From Acidobacteriota bacterium (lineage in GTDB: Bacteria; Acidobacteriota; UBA6911; RPQK01; JADFOI01): DNA of 34,841 nt. Location: the NCBI GenBank assembly GCA_022562935.1, contig JADFOI010000026.1:1-34841 (forward strand). The letters are read 5' to 3'. A program made the translations under genes and the position numbers. Positions 1-7,117 of this stretch are shown in pieces. The notes beneath the pieces are model-generated. The model was not told the origin of the DNA. It searched no databases and saw nothing but the letters and a program-made list of their open reading frames with translations. Numbering within the stretch: the stretch's first letter is position 1; each line of letters begins with the position of its first letter.

Positions 1-267
1 TTTCAACAAATCGATGGTCCAGTCGACCGGCTCACCCGCCTTGATCATCATCATGATTTTGCGTGGCCTTTCCAGCGAGTCGATCAATTCTTGGATGGAG
101 TGGGAACCTAGAATCTGCTTGTCTTGAGCCTGATTCTTGATGAATTTCTCCACCTCCTCCGGCTCTCGGTCCCAGACGGCAGTCGTATAACCGTTACGCT
201 CAATATTGAGGGCCAGGTTCCTCCCCATCACTCCCAGTCCGAGCATGCCAAACTTAACCTTGGACAT
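1..267 (-). CDS. gnd: 6-phosphogluconate dehydrogenase, N-terminal part (cut by window edge)
   Basis: This is the first 89 codons of a gene that runs off the left edge, so it is missing from the ORF track. The translation starts MSKVKFGMLGLGVMGRNLAL, the Rossmann NADP-binding GxGxxG region of 6-phosphogluconate dehydrogenase, followed by NIERNGY and a KIMMMIKAGEPVD stretch typical of the family. The enzyme oxidatively decarboxylates 6-phosphogluconate to ribulose 5-phosphate in the cytosolic pentose phosphate pathway. A strong Shine-Dalgarno sequence (AGGAGG, about 8 nt upstream on the minus strand) fixes the ATG at 267. It lies downstream of rpiB on the same strand; both act on ribulose 5-phosphate, so co-expression makes sense, although a family-A repeat (301-437) sits between them. 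The short form versus the long Gnd form cannot be judged from this fragment. Confidence 0.93.
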   Translation of the reverse strand, partial: MSKVKFGMLGLGVMGRNLALNIERNGYTTAVWDREPEEVEKFIKNQAQDKQILGSHSIQELIDSLERPRKIMMMIKAGEPVDWTIDLLK

Positions 268-300
268 CTGGGCAACCTCCTGATTCACACGAGTGAGTCT

Positions 301-437
301 CCAGCCCGGATGATGCATAAATTCTCTACCGCATCGCCGAAATCACTCGTCCTGACTGTGTTGCGCGACCCGCAGGCGGGTGCCACCGGCTCGCCCCTGG
401 CCCTTCGTGACGAGAACCTATGCATCATCCGGGCTAG
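301..437. repeat. Family A palindromic repeat element (full copy)
   Basis: This 137-bp element lies between rpiB and gnd. Its ends are inverted repeats: CAGCCCGGATGATGCATAA at the left and, read inward from the right, CTAGCCCGGATGATGCATAG. The interior shares a GCGCGACCCGCAGGCGGGTG block with the copy at 18563-18717. No ORF of significance is inside. This looks like a non-autonomous MITE/REP-like element. Confidence 0.8.
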
Positions 438-492
438 GGAAATTCAGGGCCCTCAGCAACCCCCTTCTTGCACAGCGCTGAGCAATCCCTTC

Positions 493-945
493 TTACCTGG
501 TAAGTCGTGTCTCCATTTTCATGACCTTGTCCAGCCGCCGCTGATGTCGCTCAGCCTTGGAAAAACGCGCCGCCAGGAAGGCACGAATCAAGTCATCCGC
601 CAGCGATGGACCGATGACCCTGGGACCCAGGCAGAGAACATTGGCATCATCATCCTCGCGACTCTGGCGGGCTGAGAACACATCGTGGCAAAGGGCGGCC
701 CGAATACCCGGCACCTTGTTGGCCGCAATGCTGGTCCCCACACCGCTACCACAAAGGAGAATTCCCAGTTCGGCTTCTCCCTTGACCACAGCCTCGCCCA
801 CGGCTTTCGCATAGTCCGGATAGTCCACAGGATCTGTGTTGTGAGTGCCAAGATCCAAAACGGCATGTCCCTCTTTTTTCAGTAATTCGATGACTTGGTC
901 CTTCAGGGGAAAACCTGCATGATCGGCCCCAACGGCTACGCGCAT
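493..945 (-). CDS. rpiB: Ribose-5-phosphate isomerase B
   Basis: The 150-aa protein matches the RpiB/LacAB family over its full usual length. It interconverts ribose 5-phosphate and ribulose 5-phosphate in the cytosol. Visible family marks are the N-terminal GADHAGFPLK, the DYPDYAKAVGEAV segment, the active-site LLCGSGVGTSIAANKVPGIRAA loop with its catalytic cysteine, and CHDVFSARQSREDDDANVLCLG. The ATG at 945 has a clear AAGGAG ribosome site 6 nt upstream. The gene is on the same strand as gnd downstream and the PLP enzyme upstream. The 127-bp gap to the latter contains 7-bp-phased CATATTT/CCCCATA sequence. Allose-6-phosphate isomerase activity is known for some RpiB enzymes and cannot be excluded. 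Confidence 0.96.
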   Translation of the reverse strand: MRVAVGADHAGFPLKDQVIELLKKEGHAVLDLGTHNTDPVDYPDYAKAVGEAVVKGEAELGILLCGSGVGTSIAANKVPGIRAALCHDVFSARQSREDDDANVLCLGPRVIGPSLADDLIRAFLAARFSKAERHQRRLDKVMKMETRLTR

Positions 946-1034
946 CTTTTTCTCCTTAAAAGTGAAATGGTGAAGGCCCGAAACATCGAACTAATGGTCT
1001 CCAATAAATGGACAAATAGCAACCGGGAAAACTG

Positions 1035-1075
1035 CGGATGTCCCCATATTTCATATTTCCCCATATTGCACATTA
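1035..1075. repeat. Short 7-bp-phased AT-rich tract
   Basis: The spacer upstream of rpiB contains CCCCATA/TTTCATA/TTTCCCC/ATATTGC units in a 7-nt phase. It resembles the longer heptamer tracts elsewhere in the window but is short and degenerate. No promoter can be called with certainty. Confidence 0.4.
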
Positions 1076-2158
1076 ACGGATCTTTCCACGGGCCTTAACA
1101 ATCCACGATTCTACAACTTCTTCGCCCCGACAGCCGAAAATGACATCGTGCATGTTGACCGTAGCGCAGATATGATTGGGAATGACTTGCACCGTCTGGC
1201 CGACCTCCAGCTTGGCCTCATCAGGAACCTTCAAATAGCCATGTTCTTCATTCATCTTCACAAACTGGACCTCCGGGAAGCCTTTCACCAAACCGAAGCC
1301 TCCTTTTTTTCCCACTCTGAGCGGGTCACTGGAGAAGGTCTTTGAACCCCCATCGATGATGGCCTGTCCGGTGACAGCCCGACTCACCACCGTCGTCACA
1401 ACGGAGGCCGCACAATGGTCCTCGCTACAGGTCTTCCATTCCAGGGAATGACGGTCGTTAAAAATATAGGTGCCGGGACGGATTTCGGTTAGAGCGGGGA
1501 TATGGTGAGAGTAAAACGCCGACGGGGTGCTTCCACCACTTACCCGGTGAACCGGGACTTTCTGTTTCTCAAAGAACTCCACCTGTCGCTGGAGATCCGA
1601 GTTGAGCTGGTCCAATTTTCGACTGCTGTCTTCCCAATCGGGGTAAATATGCCCCGGGTAAAACATGAGCCCCTCAAAGCGGAGTCCTGCCGTAGAATCG
1701 ATCAACCGCGCCAGCTGAACTGCAGCAGGTCCCGGCTTCAAGCCACAGCGCCTCATACCTACATCGATCTCCACCAACACATCGATCGATTTGCCATCAG
1801 CGGCCCGGGCAACCCAACTGAGAGATTCCTCCGAATCGAGAGAGACGGTGATGCGGGCTCTTTCCAGCACTGCACCCAAGCGAAGAGCTTTGGCATCTCC
1901 AAAGAGAGGATAGGCCAGCAAGAGATCGTCAAGGCCTTCTTCACTCATGACCTCTGCTTCACCCACCTTGGCCACCGTAATTCCACGGGCTCCGAGGTCC
2001 ATTTGCTTTTGGGCGAGCTGAGGGATTTTATGGGTTTTGGTGTGAGGTCGAAGATTCAGGCCGTGCTCATGGCAATAATCGGCCATCCGTTGCAGGTTGC
2101 CTTCCATCCTGTCCAGATCAACGATCAGGGCGGGTGTTTCCAATTCATGAATTTTCAT
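1073..2158 (-). CDS. D-threonine aldolase / D-serine dehydratase-like PLP enzyme
   Basis: The 361-aa protein has an alanine-racemase-type N-terminal TIM barrel with the PLP lysine in RPHTKTHK (about residues 37-44). Its C-terminal domain is of the D-serine-dehydratase type, with PNHICATVNMHD near residues 326-337. In characterised relatives the His-x-Cys of this motif binds a metal ion next to PLP. The family includes metal-dependent D-threonine aldolases and D-serine deaminases (DSD1 type). The choice between cleavage to glycine plus an aldehyde and deamination cannot be made from sequence by eye. Length matches the family. The ATG at 2158 starts 11 nt after the stop of the upstream membrane-protein gene, so translation may be coupled. 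A cytosolic role in D-amino acid metabolism is likely. Confidence 0.88.
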   Translation of the reverse strand: MKIHELETPALIVDLDRMEGNLQRMADYCHEHGLNLRPHTKTHKIPQLAQKQMDLGARGITVAKVGEAEVMSEEGLDDLLLAYPLFGDAKALRLGAVLERARITVSLDSEESLSWVARAADGKSIDVLVEIDVGMRRCGLKPGPAAVQLARLIDSTAGLRFEGLMFYPGHIYPDWEDSSRKLDQLNSDLQRQVEFFEKQKVPVHRVSGGSTPSAFYSHHIPALTEIRPGTYIFNDRHSLEWKTCSEDHCAASVVTTVVSRAVTGQAIIDGGSKTFSSDPLRVGKKGGFGLVKGFPEVQFVKMNEEHGYLKVPDEAKLEVGQTVQVIPNHICATVNMHDVIFGCRGEEVVESWIVKARGKIR

Positions 2159-2169
2159 CCCGAGGGGTT

Positions 2170-2604
2170 TCAGTTATTTACGGTGTATGCGAAATTCCAG
2201 TTGAACTCCCCCCAGGGCAGGCTGATGGGGACCATGTATTTCACGGTAATAAAGACAAAACCACCTTCCTTCTCCACGAGGATATTGTCCCTGCTCAAGG
2301 CTATTCGCAGATCTATGGCCTCCAAGAGGACGGCCTCCCTGATTTGCTCAATCTCCTCTCGCCCTCTGCCGGTCCCATATTTGGTCTCAGCAAGTACCCC
2401 GGCCGCGGCATAACCGGCAATTCGAAGCGCTGCATTTCGAAACTGGTAATCGTCTATAGAGGGAGGACCAAATTTGTAACCCCCATAGGCGAGAATCATG
2501 ATCGCCAGAATAACGATAAGGCACCCTGCATTGGTCGCGCCGTGCTCGTGAACAATTCGCTTTCGAAAACGGTGAATTTTCAATGCTTGTTCCCTCTTGT
2601 CCAT
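2170..2604 (-). CDS. Hypothetical small membrane-anchored protein
   Basis: I do not recognise the family. The ORF track starts at 2679, but that start lies inside the upstream HAD gene. The ATG at 2604 (MDKREQALKIHRFRKRI) fits better, 19 nt after the HAD stop with AAGGA about 12 nt upstream. The resulting 144-aa protein has a basic N-terminus, one hydrophobic segment (GCLIVILAIMILAYGGYKFG, about residues 28-47) and a soluble C-terminal part of about 95 residues with a YGTGRGREEIEQIREAVLLEA helix and a short β-rich tail ending in VPISLPWGEFNWNFAYTVNN. The topology suggests a single-pass protein with its C-terminal domain outside the cytoplasm. It resembles small Acidobacteriota-type hypothetical proteins only in general layout. 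It sits inside a five-gene minus-strand operon. Confidence 0.7.
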   Translation of the reverse strand: MDKREQALKIHRFRKRIVHEHGATNAGCLIVILAIMILAYGGYKFGPPSIDDYQFRNAALRIAGYAAAGVLAETKYGTGRGREEIEQIREAVLLEAIDLRIALSRDNILVEKEGGFVFITVKYMVPISLPWGEFNWNFAYTVNN

Positions 2605-2623
2605 CTCAAAGCTGTCCTTGATC

Positions 2624-3724
2624 TTACCCCTCACGTTGCCGTGGGGAAAGGGCGATCGTGACGGCCGCACCGTCGCCAAGCTTCAAAGCCTCCCGCAGGT
2701 TCACAGGGGCCAACAATTCAACGACATCCGTGGTATCGGAGGGGACCTCAGGCAGTACAATGGCACCCGCAATCTGGCCCTCCACGCTGACTGAGTAACA
2801 ACGTGCCGCACAGTAACCCGTCTCCGGCTCCAGAGTCTTGCCGGGATGACTGCAGAGTTCCTTCCACATGGTTTTGTCTTGGGCCCTCTCCAGCCGAATA
2901 TTGAGTGTACCGGGGTAGGGCTCAAAGTGAAACCCATCGGCCACTTGTTTCCGAACCCATGGGAGCCGGGTGAAGGCAGCTGCCTCACCCTTTCCGCTTA
3001 CGATTCGTCCGCGCAACCAGCCAAAGGCCCTGGCAAGAGGCAGGACTTCCTTGAGCGAAGAGATCCGCGGCGAGTGATGGATCTCATCGGAACCATCACG
3101 CTGAATCAGCACTGCTCGAATGCCCAGGGACTCCGCAGGCTCGATGTCTTCCACGGGATCATTCCCCACGTGGATCACTTCTTCCGGCCGGGTTGTGGCT
3201 CTCTCCAATGCCAGCTCGAACAGTCGCGTCCCCGGCTTGGCGTATCCCTGAACCTCGGAAACCACCATGAAATCGAAATAATGGGCAATTCCCAGGTTCT
3301 CACACAACTCCTGGAGTCTGGGTTCCCAGTTGGAAACCGCCCCCACCAGAAACCCAGATTCCTTCAGCCCTTGCAACATAGGAATGGTCTCCGGGAAAAG
3401 GCGGAAAACGGGTGCACTCACCCACGAGTCCCAGATCCCCTTCTGGCAGCTGTCGAAGTGCTTCCTCACCCCCGCTTGGCGGAGAAAAACCGCAATCAGG
3501 TTCTCACGCCGTGCTTGCTCCTTACGGGCGGAGACTTTAAACCCTGGACCAGATCCGCTGGAGACCACAGGACCGGTCTCCTCTTGTGCCTTTCTGATCC
3601 AGGCACCAATCTGCTCTCTTGTGGAGGGATAGCCATATTGGTCCAGAATATCCGCATAGGCCGACTCCGGGTCTCCCATCTCCAGTAGGGTCCCGCCAAC
3701 ATCCAGGAAGATTGCTTTAGTCAT
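2624..3724 (-). CDS. HAD-family hydrolase fused to a CTP-dependent riboflavin kinase (DUF120) domain
   Basis: This 366-aa fusion starts at MTKAIFLDVGGTLLE. Residues 1 to about 230 are a HAD hydrolase: motif I FLDVGGTL with the nucleophile Asp8, motif II AVSNWEPR, motif III Lys in GYAKPGTRLF, and motif IV HVGNDPVEDI. The usual second Asp of motif I is Gly. Residues from about 237 to the end match the RibK/DUF120 family of archaeal CTP-dependent riboflavin kinases: RGRIVSGKGEAAAF, FEPYPGTLNIRL (the Thr and Asn of this motif bind Mg2+ in the Methanocaldococcus enzyme), ARCYSV, GAIVLPE and LLAPVNLRE. The known RibK reaction is riboflavin + CTP to FMN + CDP. The track start at 3796 adds 24 residues that come from a family-B repeat, so I prefer 3724, although no good ribosome site is visible there. 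It heads the minus-strand operon. Confidence 0.9.
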   Translation of the reverse strand: MTKAIFLDVGGTLLEMGDPESAYADILDQYGYPSTREQIGAWIRKAQEETGPVVSSGSGPGFKVSARKEQARRENLIAVFLRQAGVRKHFDSCQKGIWDSWVSAPVFRLFPETIPMLQGLKESGFLVGAVSNWEPRLQELCENLGIAHYFDFMVVSEVQGYAKPGTRLFELALERATTRPEEVIHVGNDPVEDIEPAESLGIRAVLIQRDGSDEIHHSPRISSLKEVLPLARAFGWLRGRIVSGKGEAAAFTRLPWVRKQVADGFHFEPYPGTLNIRLERAQDKTMWKELCSHPGKTLEPETGYCAARCYSVSVEGQIAGAIVLPEVPSDTTDVVELLAPVNLREALKLGDGAAVTIALSPRQREG

Positions 3725-3797
3725 CGCGTCGTCGCTTCGCGAACTCAACACCGTCGCGCTCGCCGCAAACGTCCTCGTATTTATGAAGCGAGGCACT
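3722..3797 (-). repeat. Family B repeat, partial copy at the HAD-RibK start
   Basis: Read on the minus strand it begins AGTGCCTCGCTTCATAAATA and continues through GGCGAGCGCGACGG and TTCGCGAAGCGACGAC, closely matching the copy next to ligA (18425 onward). It ends at the ATG of the HAD-RibK gene, and the second inverted end is not seen. The repeat therefore occupies the leader of that gene and may contribute its start codon. Confidence 0.75.
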
Positions 3798-3951
3798 GAC
3801 CTCTTAACATGGCTCGATCAGTATAACCTGTGGGGGAGAATGGACACATCTGAAGGGTACCAGGGAAGCGTCCCGTCAGAAACATTTTCGAGCAGGGTAC
3901 GTACTGACAGGGGCAGAATATAAGGAAGAGTTTTCGAGTTCGGAGATCGTC

Positions 3952-5688
3952 ATGCGGATTTCGGCTTCAGGAAAAACAAGGCAAACCATGGGAACTTTCT
4001 TGCTTTGTCTTTTGTTGATCATTCCCGGGTCGGCCACCTATTCGCGGGCTGGTGATGAGTCCAAAACCCTGACGGAAGAGGAAAAGATCGTTCACGTACT
4101 CAACCGCCTGGGCTTCGGGCCCCGACCGGGAGACATCGAGAAAGTGGCAGCCATGGGACTGGAAGCCTATATCGAACAGCAACTCCAGCCCCAGGAGATT
4201 CCCGATCCTGTGATGGAGGAAAGACTCTCCAGCTTCAAGACACTGAAAATGACCCCTAAAGAATTGGCTGAATTTTATCCCGCTCCCAATCGGCTGAGAA
4301 ACAAAAGGCAAAAGCTCCAGGCGGAAAGACCAGACGAAGGTGCGCGGAACAGCCCACAGATGGAGGGTGAATCCGTCCCTGAAACAACGAGGGAGATGCA
4401 AGAGGCTCGCCGACAGATGCGAGCCAGCTTGCAAAGGATTCGATTCGAGTTTTCTGAAGCCAAAATCATGCGCGCCGTGTACAGTGAGCGCCAACTTCAA
4501 GAGGTGATGTCCGACTTCTGGATGAACCACTTCAATGTTTTTCTGGCCAAGGGTTTGGATCGGGTATACACGACAGATTTCGAGGAGAATGTGGTGCGTC
4601 CGCTGGCCCTGGGAAAATTCGAAGATCTTTTGATGGCGACCGCCAAGAGTCCGGCCATGCTTTACTACCTGGACAACTGGATCAGCACCGCACCGGCTGA
4701 AGTCATGGAGAAGCGAGTATCCGCCCTAAGAAATCGACTGCGCTCCCAAAGACGCAAGGGCACGGGTGGGCAGCAGGCAGAGAGGGCACTCTTGAGGCTC
4801 TTACAACGTGCCAAGGGGCTCAATGAGAACTATGCCCGGGAGCTCATGGAACTCCACACTCTTGGGGTCGACGGAGGATATAGCCAGGAAGATGTCATCC
4901 AGGTCGCCAAGTGCTTAACAGGCTGGACCATTAGGGCGCCCCGACAGGGTGGCTCTTTTCAATTTCGACCCGTTCTGCACGAGGATGGGAACAAAGTGGT
5001 TTTGGGACACCGGATTCGATCCGGCGGCATTGAAGAAGGAGAGCAGGTCCTCAGGATGTTGGCTAACCATCCGTCCACCGCCCGCTTTATTTCCACCAAA
5101 CTGGTTCGGCGCTTCGTCGCCGATGATCCTCCCCCAGACCTGGTGGATGCGGCAAGTCTCACCTTCGAGAAAACGGGTGGAGACCTCCGAGAAGTCTTGC
5201 GGACCCTCTTTACTCATCCTCACTTTTTCTCCCCCAAAGTCTATCAGGCCAAAATCAAAAAACCCCTTGAATTGGTGGCAAGCGCCTTGCGCGCTTCGGG
5301 GGCAGAGATGAAGCCGGCACGTCATCTGGTGCGGATGCTGGCCGAAATGGGGGAGGCCCTTTACCTGTGCCAGGAGCCGACCGGATACCCGGATGTGGCC
5401 TCTGCCTGGATCAATACCAACTCCCTGTTGAAGCGTCTCAACTTCGCCCTGGCTCTAGCCTCCGATCGAATTCCTCAGATTCGGGTAGATCTCGAATCGG
5501 CCTGGCCTCTGTTTCAGCAGCTCCGATTGCCTGAACCCAGCGCCCAGCAACTCGAACAAACCCGTTCACTCCTGGGTCAGGTCGGTGAAGAGGAGAACCA
5601 GCGAGGCGATCTCCGACCCGCTCGCTTTCCCAAGCAGGTCATCGCCTCTGCCTTCATGCTGGGCTCACCTCAATTCCAAAAGAGGTAA
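3952..5688 (+). CDS. Exported DUF1800-family protein
   Basis: The 578-aa protein belongs to the DUF1800 family, common in Planctomycetota, Verrucomicrobiota and Acidobacteriota and typically paired with DUF1501. It has an N-terminal signal peptide (GTFLLCLLLIIPGSATYSRA, about residues 14-33). Family marks are HVLNRLGFGPRPGDIEKV, the EVMSDFWMNHFNVF block, LNENYARELMELHTLGVDGGYSQEDV, VAKCLTGWTI and the C-terminal TGYPDVASAWINTNSLLKRLNF. Its biochemical function is unknown. The ATG at 3952 has GGAG about 6 nt upstream; an alternative start at 3988 would still keep the signal peptide. The DUF1501 gene begins 10 nt after its stop, so the two are almost certainly co-transcribed and may act together at the cell envelope. 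Confidence 0.92.
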   Translation: MRISASGKTRQTMGTFLLCLLLIIPGSATYSRAGDESKTLTEEEKIVHVLNRLGFGPRPGDIEKVAAMGLEAYIEQQLQPQEIPDPVMEERLSSFKTLKMTPKELAEFYPAPNRLRNKRQKLQAERPDEGARNSPQMEGESVPETTREMQEARRQMRASLQRIRFEFSEAKIMRAVYSERQLQEVMSDFWMNHFNVFLAKGLDRVYTTDFEENVVRPLALGKFEDLLMATAKSPAMLYYLDNWISTAPAEVMEKRVSALRNRLRSQRRKGTGGQQAERALLRLLQRAKGLNENYARELMELHTLGVDGGYSQEDVIQVAKCLTGWTIRAPRQGGSFQFRPVLHEDGNKVVLGHRIRSGGIEEGEQVLRMLANHPSTARFISTKLVRRFVADDPPPDLVDAASLTFEKTGGDLREVLRTLFTHPHFFSPKVYQAKIKKPLELVASALRASGAEMKPARHLVRMLAEMGEALYLCQEPTGYPDVASAWINTNSLLKRLNFALALASDRIPQIRVDLESAWPLFQQLRLPEPSAQQLEQTRSLLGQVGEEENQRGDLRPARFPKQVIASAFMLGSPQFQKR

Positions 5689-5698
5689 CGAGGTAAAT

Positions 5699-6946
5699 AT
5701 GATTACCCGAAGGATCTTTCTCAAAAACAGCGGTCTAGCCCTTGTGGGGATGGGAGCAGTGCCCAGTTTTGTCTTTCGTACCGTCCTGGCAGCTCCTGGA
5801 GACGACCAGCGCAAGAAGATTCTCATCACCGTCTTTCAGCGAGGAGGAGTGGACGGGCTCAGCACCGTAGTGCCTTTTGGCGAGAAGGGGTACTACTCAA
5901 GTCGCCCGACCATTGCCATTCCGGCTCCAAGCTCCAAGCGAGAATCTGCGCTCGACCTGAACGGATTTTTTGGACTCCACCCCGCCCTGAAACCCCTTCA
6001 CGGTCTCTACAAAAGGCAGCAACTTGCCATCATACATGCCGCCGGTTCCCCTCACTCCACGCGCTCACATTTTGATGCTCAGGACTTTATGGAGTCGGCC
6101 GCTCCAGGTGCCAAGAACACTTCTGACGGATGGTTGAATCGTTACCTGCAACACAATCCCGACCCGGAGGCAACCTCCTTTCGAAGCGTTGCCATGGGAA
6201 CAACGCTTCCTCGTTCTCTTAAGGGTGAGGCTCCGACAATCGCATTGGGGAACATCGATTCCTTTGACCTGAGAGCGGGTTCCCTCCAACAACAGGCTCG
6301 TTCCACCTACGAAACCCTTTACGATCAAGAGACCAACTCTCTCCTATCGGGCACGGCTCAGGAAATGTTCCAAGCCATTGATCTCCTCAAGGAAGCCAAC
6401 CCGGCTCAGTACCGTCCCGCCGCGGGGGTCCAATATCCGCGAGGTCGTTTCAGCCAGAGTCTCAGACAGGTCGCCCAGTTGATCAAAGCCGACATCGGAT
6501 TAGAGGTGGCCTTCCTGGATATCGGCGGGTGGGATCATCACGTTAATGAGGGGGGTATCACCGGTCAACTCAGCAACCGGCTGAGGGAGTTCAGTCAGGG
6601 TCTAGCGGCCCTCTATCAAGATCTGGGAGATCGAATGGAAGACGTGCTGATTCTCACCATGTCGGAATTTGGACGTACGGTTCGGGAAAACGGCAACGCC
6701 GGCACCGATCATGGCCACGCCAACGTGATGTTTGCCCTGGGTGGCTCGGTCAAGGGTGGAAGGATCTACGGGCAGTGGCCGGGTCTTGCCTCTGAGCAGC
6801 TTTATGAGGGACGGGATCTCGCTTTAACCACCGATTTTCGTGATGTGTTCTCGGAAGTGCTGGTTCGCCACCTCGGCTGTTCCAATACAGACCCCATCTT
6901 CCCGGATTTCCAAGTCGATGCGAACCGATTCAAGGGGATGCTTTAG
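5699..6946 (+). CDS. DUF1501-family exported (Tat) protein
   Basis: The protein is about 415 aa. The track start at 5585 lies inside the upstream gene. The ATG at 5699 gives MITRRIFLKNSGLALVGMG, a Tat signal peptide with a near-consensus twin-arginine motif, and has GAGGTA just upstream. The DUF1501 family has a sulfatase/alkaline-phosphatase-like fold. Visible marks are QRGGVDGLSTVVPFGE, HAAGSPHSTRSHFDAQDFME, LDIGGWDHHVNEGG, TMSEFGRTVRENGNAGTDHGHANVMFALGG and a C-terminal DFRDVFSEVLVRHLG. The conserved Asp, His and Gly clusters suggest a metal site, but no substrate is known. It follows DUF1800 after 10 nt, the usual two-gene arrangement. Downstream there is a 6-bp AGCCGG/CCGGCT hairpin without a T-tract, then heptamer repeats. 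Confidence 0.93.
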   Translation: MITRRIFLKNSGLALVGMGAVPSFVFRTVLAAPGDDQRKKILITVFQRGGVDGLSTVVPFGEKGYYSSRPTIAIPAPSSKRESALDLNGFFGLHPALKPLHGLYKRQQLAIIHAAGSPHSTRSHFDAQDFMESAAPGAKNTSDGWLNRYLQHNPDPEATSFRSVAMGTTLPRSLKGEAPTIALGNIDSFDLRAGSLQQQARSTYETLYDQETNSLLSGTAQEMFQAIDLLKEANPAQYRPAAGVQYPRGRFSQSLRQVAQLIKADIGLEVAFLDIGGWDHHVNEGGITGQLSNRLREFSQGLAALYQDLGDRMEDVLILTMSEFGRTVRENGNAGTDHGHANVMFALGGSVKGGRIYGQWPGLASEQLYEGRDLALTTDFRDVFSEVLVRHLGCSNTDPIFPDFQVDANRFKGML

Positions 6947-6961
6947 GGAAGGCTGAGCCGC

Positions 6962-7027
6962 AGCCGGCAGACCGGCTGAAATTCAAAATCCCAAACAAAT
7001 CCCAAATCTCAAATTCAAAATTCAATT
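6962..7027. repeat. Heptamer-phased array (family C) downstream of DUF1501
   Basis: CAGCCGGCAGACCGGCTGAA is followed by 7-nt units AAATTCA, AAATCCC, AAACAAA, TCCCAAA, TCTCAAA, TTCAAAA. The same module, reverse-complemented, occurs at 11513-11560 and in the accD-folC spacer. The 171-bp gap before korB (6947-7117) holds only this and an AGAATTCT-rich tail. Confidence 0.65.
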
Positions 7028-7117
7028 AGTGCCAGCCCCAAGAATTCTCCTTTGAATTCAGGGGTTTCCGCCAGAATTCTGGGCCTGTCCCCGAACGCTC
7101 CCGAAGGGCGCTCTGCG

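Noticed and set aside
493-866. ORFs 557-814, 588-866 and 685-885
   Set aside because: They are alternative frames of rpiB.
1502-2413. 303-aa plus-strand ORF
   Set aside because: It lies antisense to the PLP enzyme and membrane-protein genes, with no recognisable domains; it is a shadow ORF.
2846-3688. 280-aa plus-strand ORF
   Set aside because: It is antisense to the HAD-RibK fusion; no family resemblance.
6960-6985. Rho-independent terminator after the DUF1501 gene
   Set aside because: A 6-bp hairpin (AGCCGG/CCGGCT) is present but is not followed by a T-tract, and the same sequence occurs as part of the heptamer repeat family elsewhere.
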